DNA from: Sphingomonas sp. 37zxx
GTDB lineage: Bacteria; Pseudomonadota; Alphaproteobacteria; Sphingomonadales; Sphingomonadaceae
DNA: 64,000 nt
Direction: 5' to 3'
Assembly: GCF_000786205.1 (NCBI RefSeq)
Contig: NZ_JROH01000006.1
Coordinates: 31,108 to 95,107, forward strand
Below are positions 49,880-58,901 of the stretch, in pieces; position 1 is the first letter of the stretch; each line of letters opens with the position of its first letter. The notes under the pieces were generated by a model, which was given only the letters and a program-made list of their open reading frames with translations, was not told the origin of the DNA and did not search any database. The position numbers and the translations under genes are program-made.

Positions 49880-50915
49880 CCTTCCCGAACGCATCGCGCG
49901 GGCGATCACGCTCGCCGGGCCGATCGCGCTGTCGCAGTTCATGGGCGCGGCCAACGCGCATTATTATGCGACGCGCGATCCGCTGGGCGCGCGCGGCGAT
50001 TTCACCACCGCGCCCGAAGTCAGCCAGATGTTCGGCGAGCTGATCGGCTTGGCGCTCACCGATCTGTGGCACCGCGCCGGCCAGTCCGATGCCGCGCGCT
50101 ATGTCGAGTTCGGCCCCGGTCGCGGCACGCTTGCCGCCGATGCGCTGCGGGCGATGGCGACGGTTGGCCTGACGCCGCCGGTGCATTTCATCGAGACCAG
50201 CCCGGTGCTGCGCGCGGCGCAGGCAAAGGCGGTGCCCGATGCCGAATGGCATGTCGATCTGGTCGGCGTGCCCGACGACGGCCCGTTGCTGGTGGTCGCC
50301 AACGAATTTTTCGACGCGCTGCCGATCCGGCAGTTGGTCAAGACGCCGATGGGCTGGCGTGAGCGGCTGGTTGCTTGCCAGGACACGCTGTTCCTGCCGA
50401 TCGTCGGCGATCACGGCTTCGACGCAGTGATCCCGCCGCAGTTTCGCGACGCCGAACCCGGTGCGATTCTCGAAACTTCGCCCGCCAGCGTCGCGGTGAT
50501 GCGCGCGCTCGCCAAACGCATCGTCGCACAGGGCGGCGCGGCGATCGTCATTGATTACGGCTATATCGGCCCCGCGATCGGCGACACGCTGCAGGCGGTG
50601 CGCGGCCATGCCTTTGCCAATCCGTTCGAGGATCCGGGCGAGCAGGATCTGACCGCGCATGTCGATTTCGGCACACTCGCCGAAGCCGCCGCCGCCGAGG
50701 ACGCGATCGTCCACGGCCCGGTCGGCCAGGGCGCGTTCCTCGAAGCACTTGGCATCGGCCCACGCGCGGCGGCTTTAGCGCGCGCGCAGCCCGAACGCGC
50801 ACAGGCGGTCGCGGTCGATCGCGAGCGGCTGACCGGGGCCGAATCGATGGGCAAATTGTTCAAGGTGATGGCGATCACCGCCCCCGGCTGGCCTGTGCCC
50901 GAGGGGTTTGCGTGA
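49821..50915 (+). CDS. MidA/NDUFAF7-type SAM-dependent methyltransferase
   Basis: A 364-residue class I methyltransferase. After a low-complexity start (residues 1-20) the family core begins LPERIARAITLAGPIALSQF, then GDFTTAPEVSQMFGEL, the SAM loop VEFGPGRGTLAADALR and NEFFDALPIRQLV. The mitochondrial counterpart NDUFAF7 methylates an Arg of a complex I subunit; the bacterial target is unproven. The first 20 codons come from a palindromic repeat. No other ATG, GTG or TTG fits between it and the core. The GNAT gene overlaps by four bases. Confidence 0.9.
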   Translation: MTSSPSDTPSPSPSREREGSLPERIARAITLAGPIALSQFMGAANAHYYATRDPLGARGDFTTAPEVSQMFGELIGLALTDLWHRAGQSDAARYVEFGPGRGTLAADALRAMATVGLTPPVHFIETSPVLRAAQAKAVPDAEWHVDLVGVPDDGPLLVVANEFFDALPIRQLVKTPMGWRERLVACQDTLFLPIVGDHGFDAVIPPQFRDAEPGAILETSPASVAVMRALAKRIVAQGGAAIVIDYGYIGPAIGDTLQAVRGHAFANPFEDPGEQDLTAHVDFGTLAEAAAAEDAIVHGPVGQGAFLEALGIGPRAAALARAQPERAQAVAVDRERLTGAESMGKLFKVMAITAPGWPVPEGFA

Positions 50916-51418
50916 TCGACTGGCGCGATGCCGGCCCCACAGATGCCGACGCGCTGGTGACGCTGGCGCGTGACAGCTTCACCGAAACTTTCGGGCATCT
51001 GTATCGGCCGCAGGATCTGGCGGCGTTCCTTGCCGGGCATACGCACGAGGGTTGGACCGCCGAGCTTGCCGACCCGACCTATGCGGTGCGGATCGGCGAG
51101 GTCGAGGGGCGCGCCGTTGCCTATGCCAAGCTCGCCCCGCCCAAGCTGCCGATCGAGCCACGCGGGCCGGCGATCGAGCTGCGCCAATTCTATCTGCTCA
51201 AGCCCTGGCATGGGCAGGGCCATGCCGACACGCTGATGGCGTGGGTGATCGCCACCGCGCGGGCACGGGCCGCAAGCGAAATCTTCCTGTCGGTGTTCAT
51301 CGACAATCACCGCGCACGGCGCTTCTATCAGCGCTACGGCTTTATCGAGGCGGGCCGCTATGCCTTCATGGTGGGCGATCATGCCGATGAGGATATATTG
51401 ATGCGGTTACCGCTATGA
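50912..51418 (+). CDS. GNAT-family N-acetyltransferase
   Basis: A 168-residue GNAT-fold protein. The acetyl-CoA site region IELRQFYLLKPWHGQGHADTLMAW (a variant of the Q/RxxGxG/A loop) and the C-terminal FIDNHRARRFYQRYGFIEAGRY are typical. GTG start at 50912 overlaps the methyltransferase stop (GTGA) and its stop overlaps the pgeF start (ATGA), giving tight coupling. The acceptor substrate is unknown. Confidence 0.9.
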   Translation: MIDWRDAGPTDADALVTLARDSFTETFGHLYRPQDLAAFLAGHTHEGWTAELADPTYAVRIGEVEGRAVAYAKLAPPKLPIEPRGPAIELRQFYLLKPWHGQGHADTLMAWVIATARARAASEIFLSVFIDNHRARRFYQRYGFIEAGRYAFMVGDHADEDILMRLPL

Positions 51419-52179
51419 GCGACGTCGAAGTCATCCGCGCCGCCGCGCTCGAAGGGGTGCGCCACGGCTTTCTGGGGCGGCGCGGCGGGGCTTCGGCGGG
51501 AATCCATGCCGGACTCAACGTCGGGCTGGGATCGGCCGACGATGCCGCCACCGTCGCCGAAAACCGCGCGCTGGCACTCGCAGCGGTGGCACCCGGCGCG
51601 CGGCTGCTGACGCTGTATCAGGTGCATTCGGCGGATACCGTGACGGTGTTCCAGCCGTTCGACGAACAGTTTCGCCCGCATGCCGATGCGCTGGTGACCG
51701 ATCGGCCCGACTTCGCACTTGGCATCCTCACCGCCGATTGCGCGCCGGTGCTGCTCGCCGATACAGCCGCCGGCGTGATTGGAGCGGCGCATGCCGGATG
51801 GAAGGGCGCGCTGGGCGGCGTCACCGATTCGACGATCACCGCGATGGAAGCGATCGGGGCCAAACGAGAGCGAATCGTCGCGGCGATCGGCCCCTGCATC
51901 GCGCGCGCCAGCTACGAAGTGGACGACGGCTTCCGCGACCGTTTCTTGGACAGCGATCGCGAGAATGAACGCTTTTTCGCCGATGCCCGCCCCGGCCATG
52001 CCCGGTTCGACCTGGAAGGCTATGTCGCGCATCGCCTGGCGTCGGCAGGGATCGCGCGGATCGAGGCGATGGGGCTCGACACCTATGCCGATCCGCAGCG
52101 CTTCTTCAGCTATCGCCGCGCGACCCATGCGGGCGAGCCCGATTATGGCCGCCAGATCGCGATCATCGCGCTGCGCTGA
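51415..52179 (+). CDS. pgeF: Peptidoglycan editing factor PgeF (YfiH family)
   Basis: A 254-residue protein of the multicopper-polyphenol-oxidase-like family DUF152. Zinc-site residues are in YQVHSADTV, TADCAPVLLAD and GAAHAGWKGALGG. PgeF hydrolyses UDP-MurNAc-L-Ser so that peptidoglycan receives L-Ala at position 1. Overlaps with the preceding GNAT gene by four bases. Length is normal for the family. Confidence 0.93.
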   Translation: MSDVEVIRAAALEGVRHGFLGRRGGASAGIHAGLNVGLGSADDAATVAENRALALAAVAPGARLLTLYQVHSADTVTVFQPFDEQFRPHADALVTDRPDFALGILTADCAPVLLADTAAGVIGAAHAGWKGALGGVTDSTITAMEAIGAKRERIVAAIGPCIARASYEVDDGFRDRFLDSDRENERFFADARPGHARFDLEGYVAHRLASAGIARIEAMGLDTYADPQRFFSYRRATHAGEPDYGRQIAIIALR

Positions 52180-52197
52180 ACGACGGAGCCAATCCCG

Positions 52198-52626
52198 ATG
52201 CCGCGCATTAAGCCGACCATGTTAGCCCCCTTCATCATCGGCATCGCCGCCGGTCTGCGCTCGATGACCCCGCCCGCTGCCGTAGCGCTTCGTCGCCACC
52301 GGCGCCTGGCCGGACCGGCGCTCGCCATCGCCGCGCTGGGCGAATTGGTCGCCGACAAACACCCAAGCGCCCCCGACCGCACCGATACCGGCGCGGCGAC
52401 CGGACGGATCGTCAGCGGCGCGCTGGCGGGGGCGTTCCTGCGAAGCGGGCCGGTTTCGATCGTGGGCGGTATTGCCGGGGCGGCGGGCGCTGTCGTCGGC
52501 ACGCAAGTCGGGTATCGCTTGCGAACCGCGCTCACCCGCCGCTTCGGCACCGATTGGCCGGTGGCATTGGCCGAAGACGCCCTGGCGATCGCGCTGGTCG
52601 CGCTGGCGGAGCGTCGGCAACGCTAG
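52198..52626 (+). CDS. DUF4126-type small membrane protein
   Basis: A 142-residue hydrophobic protein with about three membrane segments. IGIAAGLRSMTPPAAVAL and LGELVADKHPSAPDRTDTGAATGRIVSGALAGA match the DUF4126 family (membrane, function unknown). It follows pgeF by 18 bases and is probably the last gene of the lgt cluster. Confidence 0.8.
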   Translation: MPRIKPTMLAPFIIGIAAGLRSMTPPAAVALRRHRRLAGPALAIAALGELVADKHPSAPDRTDTGAATGRIVSGALAGAFLRSGPVSIVGGIAGAAGAVVGTQVGYRLRTALTRRFGTDWPVALAEDALAIALVALAERRQR

Positions 52627-52658
52627 AGCATGATGGCTTGGTGCCGACGCAGGTGGGT

Positions 52659-52731
52659 CGTCATTCCCGCAGAGGCGGGAATCCATATGCCAGTGCAGTG
52701 GTTATGGATTCCCGCCTTCGCGGGAATGACG
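52659..52731. repeat. REP-like inverted palindrome pair
   Basis: CGTCATTCCCGC...GCGGGAATCCAT at the left faces TATGGATTCCCGCC...GGGAATGACG at the right. It is the third copy of the family in this window and lies between convergent genes, where it may aid termination. Confidence 0.8.
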
Positions 52732-52801
52732 AAGATAAGGTCGATGGATCAGCCGAAAGTCATCGCGCTCTAATCCCGACCCCTTTCAGGGGAGGAATGG
52801 C

Positions 52802-53671
52802 TCACCGTGTCGGCACCGGGGTTTCGCCCGAATAATCGTAAAAGCCGCGCTTGGTCTTGCGGCCATACCAGCCGGCTTCGACATATTTGATCAACAGCGG
52901 CGCAGGGCGGAATTTGGGGTCGCCAGTACCCTCGAACAGCACGCGGGTGATCTCCAGGCAGGTGTCGAGCCCGATGAAATCGGCCAGCGTGAACGGCCCC
53001 ATCGGGTGATTCAGCCCCAATTTGCACGCGGTATCGACATCGGGGATCGTCGCCACCCCCTCACCCACCGCAAAGCACGCCTCGTTGAGCATCGGCATCA
53101 GCACGCGATTGACGATGAAGCCCGGCGCGTCATTGGCGTGGACGATCTCCTTGCCCAGCGACTGGCCGAATTTCTCGACCGCAGCGACGGTGGCGTCGCT
53201 GGTGGCAAGACCGCGAATCAGCTCGATAAGCCCCATCACCGGCACCGGATTGAAGAAATGCACCCCCATGAAGCGCGCGGGATCATGCGATGCCTGCGCC
53301 AGCCGGGTGATCGGGATCGACGAGGTGTTGCTCGCCAGGATCGCGGTGGGCGACAGCACTTTGCCGACCGTCTCGAAGATCTGGCGCTTCACCGCCTCGC
53401 GCTCGGTCGCGGCTTCGATCACCAGTTCGCAGGGTGCCATCGCCGACACGTCATCGACGCATTCGATGTTCGCCAGCGCTTCGTCGCGCGCCTGCGCGGT
53501 CAGCTTTTCCTTGTCGACCAGCCGGGCCAGCGCCTTGGCGATGCCCGCCTTGCCCGCCTCGGCGCGGGCCTTGTCAACGTCGGATAGCAGCACGGCATAG
53601 CCCGCCTGTGCCGATACCTGCGCGATTCCCGCGCCCATCTGTCCCGCCCCGATCACCCCAACGCTTCGCAT
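52802..53671 (-). CDS. 3-hydroxybutyryl-CoA dehydrogenase
   Basis: A 289-residue 3-hydroxyacyl-CoA dehydrogenase. The N-terminal Rossmann fold has [15 protein letters not shown]; the signature region [19 protein letters not shown] with the catalytic His and [19 protein letters not shown] follow. It oxidises (S)-3-hydroxybutyryl-CoA with NAD in fatty acid or butyrate metabolism. The gene is often called hbdA or paaH; context does not decide which. It stands alone, divergent from the DUF1176 gene. Confidence 0.93.
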   Translation of the reverse strand: MRSVGVIGAGQMGAGIAQVSAQAGYAVLLSDVDKARAEAGKAGIAKALARLVDKEKLTAQARDEALANIECVDDVSAMAPCELVIEAATEREAVKRQIFETVGKVLSPTAILASNTSSIPITRLAQASHDPARFMGVHFFNPVPVMGLIELIRGLATSDATVAAVEKFGQSLGKEIVHANDAPGFIVNRVLMPMLNEACFAVGEGVATIPDVDTACKLGLNHPMGPFTLADFIGLDTCLEITRVLFEGTGDPKFRPAPLLIKYVEAGWYGRKTKRGFYDYSGETPVPTR

Positions 53672-53732
53672 GCGAATCCTCCCGATTTCGGTACTTGTAT
53701 GGCCGCGTTACCCGGTAGATGGTTCCGGCGCC

Positions 53733-54776
53733 ATGCCACCTATCAGCCTGATCGCCACTTCGCTCGCCGCGCTTTTCGTAAGCGTCGCCCCGTTCCCCGC
53801 CGATGCGAAGCCGATGGCCGATGCGCCAGCACCCGGCGAGCTCAAGACCTTTGGCGACTGGACGGTCGGGTGCGACAATCTTCGCAATTGCAAGGCGGTG
53901 ACGCTGATGCCCGAGGATTATGCCGGCGACTGGCTGGATTTCATGCTGTCGGTCGAGCGCGACGCCGGAGCCGATGGCGCGATCCGAATCACGCTGTCGG
54001 GCCAGGCCGATGCGGTGCCGCCGATCCGCATCACGATCGACGGCAAGCCGATCGCCAATGGCGGCGCGAGCAGCAATCCGGCCTTTGCCGGTGCCGATGC
54101 CAGACGGATCGCCACCGCAATCGCCGCCGGGCGAAGCGCGGTCATCACCGCCGGCGGCAAGCGCGCGATCAATTCGCTGGCCGGCGCGTCGGCAGCACTA
54201 CGCTATATCGACGCGCAACAAGGCCGCGCCGGCACCAGCGGCGCGCTGGTGGCGAAGGGGCCGGCCCCTGATCGCACCATCGCGGCGACACCGCCGGTGA
54301 TCCGCGCGGTCGCGCCGTCGGGCAAGGCGGCGACGCTGACCCCCGCAGTCGAAGCAGAACTGCGCGAAGTCGCCCAATGCGGCATCGCCAGCTACACCGA
54401 TGAAGTGCCGCGCGCCGACACCCATGCGCTGGGCGGCGGCGCGACGCTGGTGGTGCTGCCATGCGATCGGGGGGCCTATAACGAAATCGCCGCACTGTTC
54501 ATCATCGGTGCCGATGGCAAGCCGGTGCCCGCCCGGCTCGACGCCGATGCGGGCATGAACCCCGATCCGCAGCCGGTGCCGTCAGCGGTGAATGCCGGGT
54601 TCGCCGATGGGGTGTTGTCCACCTATGCCAAGGGGCGCGGCCTTGGCGATTGCGGGACGTCGCAATCCTATGTCTGGGACGGCGATCGGCTCAGGCTGAG
54701 CGAAATGGCAACCATGTCCGAATGCCGGGGCAGCATGGATTACATCACCGTTTGGCAGGCACAGGTGACGCGCTAG
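53733..54776 (+). CDS. DUF1176 exported protein
   Basis: A 347-residue protein with a signal peptide (MPPISLIATSLAALFVSVAPFPADA). The block LKTFGDWTVGCDNLRNCKAVTLMP is the DUF1176 hallmark, with two Cys that may form a disulfide; further Cys pairs occur in the C-terminal half (VAQCGIAS, LPCDRGAYN, GDCGTSQSYVWDG). It is periplasmic and of unknown function. The ATG at 53733 is chosen by the signal peptide. Confidence 0.88.
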   Translation: MPPISLIATSLAALFVSVAPFPADAKPMADAPAPGELKTFGDWTVGCDNLRNCKAVTLMPEDYAGDWLDFMLSVERDAGADGAIRITLSGQADAVPPIRITIDGKPIANGGASSNPAFAGADARRIATAIAAGRSAVITAGGKRAINSLAGASAALRYIDAQQGRAGTSGALVAKGPAPDRTIAATPPVIRAVAPSGKAATLTPAVEAELREVAQCGIASYTDEVPRADTHALGGGATLVVLPCDRGAYNEIAALFIIGADGKPVPARLDADAGMNPDPQPVPSAVNAGFADGVLSTYAKGRGLGDCGTSQSYVWDGDRLRLSEMATMSECRGSMDYITVWQAQVTR

Positions 54777-54806
54777 CTTCGCGTCATTCCCCGTGAGATG
54801 TTCACA

Positions 54807-55784
54807 TCAGGGCGCGGTTTCCGCCGGTTTCGCCTCCGCCAGGATCAGCGCGAACCACCCCTGCGGGTCGGTCCATTCGGCCACCGGGGTCCAGCCGCCC
54901 GCGCGCAGCAGCACCCGCGCGCCGCGCACGCCGTATTTATGGCTGTTTTCGGTATGGATGGTCTCGCCCGCAGCGATGTCGAAGCCGCGCCCCTCGACGG
55001 TGAAGGCGATGTCGCGCTTTGCCTGCAGGTGCATCTCGATCCGTGAGGCATCGTCGTTCCACACCGCCTGATGCACGAAGGCGTCGATCGGGATCGTGCC
55101 GCCAAGTTCGCGGTTGATCCGTTCGAGCAGGTTCAGGTTGAACGCGGCGGTCACGCCCGCCGAATCGTCATAGGCGGGGACCAGCACGGCTTCGTCCTTC
55201 ACCCGGTCGATCCCGATCAGCAGCAGCGATCCCTGCCCCAGCGACTGGCGCATTGCGCGCAGCAAGTCGGTTGCCGAGGCAGGCGTCATGTTGCCGATGG
55301 TCGATCCGGGAAAAAAGCCCAGCTTGGGCAGATCGGCCACCGCCTTGGGCAAGGGCACCGGATGCATGAAATCGGCCTCGACCGGATGTACCGCCAGCCC
55401 GGCGAACTGGCGGCTAAGATCGGCGGCCGAAGCCCTGAGAAACTCACCCGAAATATCGATCGGCACATAGGCGGCGGGGGCGACCGCGCGCAGCAGCCGG
55501 GGGGTTTTCATCGACGATCCCGATCCGAATTCGATCACCGCACGCCCCGGCCCCACCGCTTGCGCCAAGGCACCCGCCGCCTGATCGAGCAGCGTCACTT
55601 CGGTGCGGGTGGGGTAATATTCGGGAAGGTCGGTGATGCGTTCGAACAATTCCGAACCGCGCCGATCATAAAACCAGCGCGCCGGGATCGCGCGCGGCCG
55701 GGCGGCAAGACCGCGCAGCACATCGGCGCGAAAGGCGGGATCGGCCAATGACGCCTGACCGTCCTCGATCTCGGGTTTCAGCAT
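54807..55784 (-). CDS. egtD: L-histidine N-alpha-methyltransferase EgtD
   Basis: A 325-residue SAM methyltransferase that trimethylates histidine to hercynine, the first step of ergothioneine synthesis. Signature blocks are LFERITDLPEYYPTRTEVTLL, the SAM site VIEFGSGSSMKTPRLL, FFPGSTIGNMTPASA and YDDSAGVTAAFNLNLLERIN. It starts one base after the egtB stop and is cotranscribed with it. Confidence 0.95.
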   Translation of the reverse strand: MLKPEIEDGQASLADPAFRADVLRGLAARPRAIPARWFYDRRGSELFERITDLPEYYPTRTEVTLLDQAAGALAQAVGPGRAVIEFGSGSSMKTPRLLRAVAPAAYVPIDISGEFLRASAADLSRQFAGLAVHPVEADFMHPVPLPKAVADLPKLGFFPGSTIGNMTPASATDLLRAMRQSLGQGSLLLIGIDRVKDEAVLVPAYDDSAGVTAAFNLNLLERINRELGGTIPIDAFVHQAVWNDDASRIEMHLQAKRDIAFTVEGRGFDIAAGETIHTENSHKYGVRGARVLLRAGGWTPVAEWTDPQGWFALILAEAKPAETAP

Positions 55785-55785
55785 G

Positions 55786-57048
55786 TCAGATGTCCTTGGC
55801 GAGCCGGACGCCGGTGAATTGCCAGCGCTGGTGCGGATAGAAGAAATTGCGATAGCTGGCGCGCACATGCCCGCGCGGGGTGGCGCAGCTGCCGCCGCGC
55901 AGCACGAACTGGCCGCTCATGAACTTGCCGTTATATTCGCCGACCGCGCCCTCGGCGGCGCGGAAACCGGGATAGGGGCGATAGGCGCTGCCGGTCCATT
56001 CCCAGACATCGCCGAAAAAGGCGGGGCCGCCGGTCGACGGTCGCGGCTCGACCGGGCCGGCGGTGTCGAGCAGATTGCCACTCTGCGGATCATGCGCGGC
56101 GGCGGCGGCGGATTCCCATTCGGCCTCGGTCGGCAAGCGGACGCCCGCCCAGGCGGCATAGGCGTCTGCTTCGAAAAAGCTGACATGCGTCACCGGCGCG
56201 GCGGGATCGACCGCGCGGCGACCGTCGAGGCCGAAGCGAGTCCAGCCCTCGCCCTCGCGCTGCCAGTATAGCGGTGCCTCGATCCCCTCGGCGCGGACCC
56301 AGGCCCAACCATCGGCGAGCCAGTGGCGCGGATCGGCATAGCCGCCATCGGCGATGAACGCCGCCCATTCGCCATTGGTGACGGTGCGGTCGGCAATGGC
56401 GTGGGGATGGAGCAACGCGGCGTGGCGCGGCCCTTCGCAATCAAAGGCGAAGTCGCTGCCAGCATGGCCGATTTCAGTGATTCCGCCCGCGCGCTCAATC
56501 CAGCCGATCGGCGCTGGCATCGGCACCGGCACCTTGCGCGGCGCGGGCCAGATCGCGGGCTCGACCGGGTTTTGCGCGAAAAGGTGCAGAATATCGGTGA
56601 GCAGCAATTCCTGATGCTGCTGTTCGTGATTGCAGCCAAGTTCGATCAGTTCGATCGCCGCTGTCGGCAACTCGCCGATCGCCGCGACCAGCGCGGTATC
56701 GACCGCGTGGCGATAGCCCAGCACTTCATCGAGCGTTGGGCGGGTGATCATCCCCCGCCGGTTGCGCGCGTGGCGCGCGCCCTCCGCCTCGTAATAGCTG
56801 TTGAAAAGAAACGGGAAACGCTCGTCATGCAGCGCGTAACCCGGCACATGATCGCGAAGGACAAAGGTTTCGAAAAACCAGGTCGTATGCGCCAGATGCC
56901 ATTTGGCGGGCGATGCGTCGTCCATCGACTGGATCGTGGCATCGGCATCGCTCAGCCGCGCGACCAACGCGGTACTCAGGTCGCGCACCGCCTGGAAGCG
57001 TTGCGACAGGGCGTTGCGGGCGAAAGCGCGGTCGCGGCTTGGCTGCAT
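55786..57048 (-). CDS. egtB: Ergothioneine biosynthesis protein EgtB
   Basis: A 420-residue non-haem iron enzyme making the carbon-sulfur bond of ergothioneine from hercynine and a thiol. The DinB-like N-terminal domain (residues ~1-160) has HLAHTTWFFETF and the iron motif HEQQHQE (HxxxHxE); the C-terminal formylglycine-generating-like domain (residues ~190-415) has FGDVWEWTGSAYRPYPG and FVLRGGSCATPRGHVR. egtA, egtC and egtE are not seen here, so the thiol donor may be cysteine itself; this is an inference. Confidence 0.95.
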   Translation of the reverse strand: MQPSRDRAFARNALSQRFQAVRDLSTALVARLSDADATIQSMDDASPAKWHLAHTTWFFETFVLRDHVPGYALHDERFPFLFNSYYEAEGARHARNRRGMITRPTLDEVLGYRHAVDTALVAAIGELPTAAIELIELGCNHEQQHQELLLTDILHLFAQNPVEPAIWPAPRKVPVPMPAPIGWIERAGGITEIGHAGSDFAFDCEGPRHAALLHPHAIADRTVTNGEWAAFIADGGYADPRHWLADGWAWVRAEGIEAPLYWQREGEGWTRFGLDGRRAVDPAAPVTHVSFFEADAYAAWAGVRLPTEAEWESAAAAAHDPQSGNLLDTAGPVEPRPSTGGPAFFGDVWEWTGSAYRPYPGFRAAEGAVGEYNGKFMSGQFVLRGGSCATPRGHVRASYRNFFYPHQRWQFTGVRLAKDI

Positions 57049-57115
57049 GGCGTATTCTCCGGCACGATCGGGGCAAGCAACTGGCCACCAATGGTGGCAG
57101 TATGGCGAGCGACGC

Positions 57116-57682
57116 TTAGCGAGACGCTCCGGGAACCCACAAAACGTCGCCGCTCGACATTTTGTTCACGTGCCGCGACAAAACAAATAACAGGTCGGAC
57201 AGGCGGTTGATGTACATCAGCGCCGCCGGGTTGATCGGCGCACGTTCATTGGCGGCGACCATGCTGCGCTCGGCCCGGCGAGTCACTGCGCGCGCGACAT
57301 GCAGCGCAGCGGCAACCGGATCGCCGCCGGGCAGCACGAAGCTGGTCAGCGGATCGAGATCGTCATTGGCAAGGTCGATCGCTTCCTCAAGCCGCTCCAC
57401 TTGCCGCTCGGTCACACGCAGATCATATGCACCGGGCTTTTGCCCCCAGGGGGTGGCAACATCGGCCCCCAGATCGAATAATTCGTTCTGGATGCCTAGC
57501 AACAGGTCGCGCTGCGGTCCCGGGACCATCTGCACAACAGCGACGCCCAGCACTGAATTGGCCTCATCGACATCGCCGATAGCCGCCATCAGCGGCTCGC
57601 TCTTCGAGATGCGCGAACCGTCGACCAGCCCCGACGTACCGGCGTCGCCGGTGCGGGTGTAAATGCGATTGAGCTTTACCAG
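57116..57682 (-). CDS. PduO-type ATP:corrinoid adenosyltransferase, probable CTG start
   Basis: A 188-residue enzyme attaching an adenosyl group to cob(I)alamin. The ATP motif YTRTGDAGTSGLVDGSRISK, then AIGDVDEANSVLG and INRLSDLLFVLSR are clear family marks. The full N-terminus (VKLNRIYTRTGD) is preceded by CTG at 57680-57682 where homologues have ATG; no ATG, GTG or TTG lies upstream in frame. An inner ATG at 57589 would lose the ATP-binding loop. It follows the twin-TM gene stop by four bases, so coupling may aid initiation. Confidence 0.85.
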   Translation of the reverse strand: MVKLNRIYTRTGDAGTSGLVDGSRISKSEPLMAAIGDVDEANSVLGVAVVQMVPGPQRDLLLGIQNELFDLGADVATPWGQKPGAYDLRVTERQVERLEEAIDLANDDLDPLTSFVLPGGDPVAAALHVARAVTRRAERSMVAANERAPINPAALMYINRLSDLLFVLSRHVNKMSSGDVLWVPGASR

Positions 57683-57686
57683 CGGA

Positions 57687-57914
57687 TCAGGTCCGGCCGC
57701 CGGCGAACAGGATCGCGACCACGATCAGGATCGCGATCGCCTGAAAGAAAATGCGCGCCTGCATCATCTTGTTCGAACGAAGCGCGGGGGCGCTGACGCC
57801 TTCGCCTTTCAACTCAGCCTCGGTCGTCTTCAGGAAGATAACGATGCCGCGTACCAGTGCCACGACAGTGGCAAGCATCGCAGCGACGAGCAGGATGACC
57901 AGGAAAGTGTTCAT
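57687..57914 (-). CDS. Twin-transmembrane protein (HIG1-like small membrane protein)
   Basis: A 75-residue protein with two membrane segments (residues ~3-25 and ~52-71) joined by a charged loop with KTTEAELKGEGVSAPALRSNKMMQARI. Proteins of this form are annotated as twin transmembrane or HIG1-type in alphaproteobacteria and sit before the corrinoid adenosyltransferase. No clear ribosome-binding site is visible. It lies nine bases after gluQ. Confidence 0.8.
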   Translation of the reverse strand: MNTFLVILLVAAMLATVVALVRGIVIFLKTTEAELKGEGVSAPALRSNKMMQARIFFQAIAILIVVAILFAGGRT

Positions 57915-57923
57915 CAGCAATAG

Positions 57924-58775
57924 TTAGGCGCAAGCGACGGAAAATCCAACCCACCGCTGCCCTGTCCTTAATGCGGTAGCCAGGGCCGCGCCATCGACCC
58001 CGCCGGCGCGCATCGCGGCAAGGCTGGGCGCGCCGCTGCGCTTGGCAAGCCGCTCGCCATCGGGGCCTAGCAGCAGCGGATGGTGGTGATAGCGCGGGCT
58101 GGGCAGGTCGAGCAGCGCCTGCAGCAAGCGGTGAATATCGGTGGCGGCGAACAGATCGGCCCCGCGCACCACATCGGTCACCCCTTGCGCCGCATCGTCG
58201 ATCGTCACCGCCAGATGATAGCTGGCGGGCGCGTCTTTGCGCGCCAGGACGACATCGCCCTGCGCCAGCGGGTCGGCGCGGACATTTCCGGCCAGCGAAT
58301 CATGCCAGTCGATCGGCCCGGCGATCGCCACCGCCGCCGCCATGTCGATCCGCCAGGCATGCGGATCGGCCATACGCGCCGCGCGCGCATCGCCCGGCAA
58401 GGCCCGGCACGTCCCCGGATACACCGCGCCGCCCGGCCCATGCGGTGCAGAGGCGCTGGCGGCAATATCGGCGCGGGTGCAGAAACAGGGATATAGCAGC
58501 CCCTGCGCGCGAAGCCGGTCGAGCGCCTGCCGGTACAATTCCAGCCGCGCCGATTGATATACCACCGGCCCGTCCCAGCGAAGCCCGAGCCATGCCAGGT
58601 CTTCAACGATGCCCGCGACATGCTCGGGCCGGCTGCGGGTGCCGTCAATATCCTCGATCCGCAGCAGGAACCGGCCGCCGTGCGCGCGGGCGAAGTCGTG
58701 CGCGGTGATCGCCGATGCCGCATGGCCGGCATGCAGCCGCCCGGTGGGGCTGGGCGCGAAGCGCGAAACGATCAC
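57924..58775 (-). CDS. gluQRS: Glutamyl-Q tRNA(Asp) synthetase
   Basis: A 283-residue truncated glutamyl-tRNA synthetase that attaches Glu to queuosine of tRNA-Asp. The class I motifs are RFAPSPTGRLHAGHA (HIGH-like) and LAKRSGAPS (KMSKS-like); there is no anticodon-binding domain. Zinc ligands are in PCFCTRAD and YPGTC. Start GTG at 58775 is chosen because GGAGG lies just upstream; a TTG at 58799 would add eight residues. It heads the gluQ, twin-TM, adenosyltransferase, egtB, egtD run. Confidence 0.92.
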   Translation of the reverse strand: MIVSRFAPSPTGRLHAGHAASAITAHDFARAHGGRFLLRIEDIDGTRSRPEHVAGIVEDLAWLGLRWDGPVVYQSARLELYRQALDRLRAQGLLYPCFCTRADIAASASAPHGPGGAVYPGTCRALPGDARAARMADPHAWRIDMAAAVAIAGPIDWHDSLAGNVRADPLAQGDVVLARKDAPASYHLAVTIDDAAQGVTDVVRGADLFAATDIHRLLQALLDLPSPRYHHHPLLLGPDGERLAKRSGAPSLAAMRAGGVDGAALATALRTGQRWVGFSVACA

Positions 58776-58901
58776 CTTGCCTCCCTCATGCGCCGCCAAT
58801 CGATCTTTCGGCCCCCTTGACCATGAGTCACGCGCCGTGCTGTCATACGCACGTCACGGTAAAACGCGACAGGGACATGACTAGAGGGAGTTGGGAGCCT
58901 C

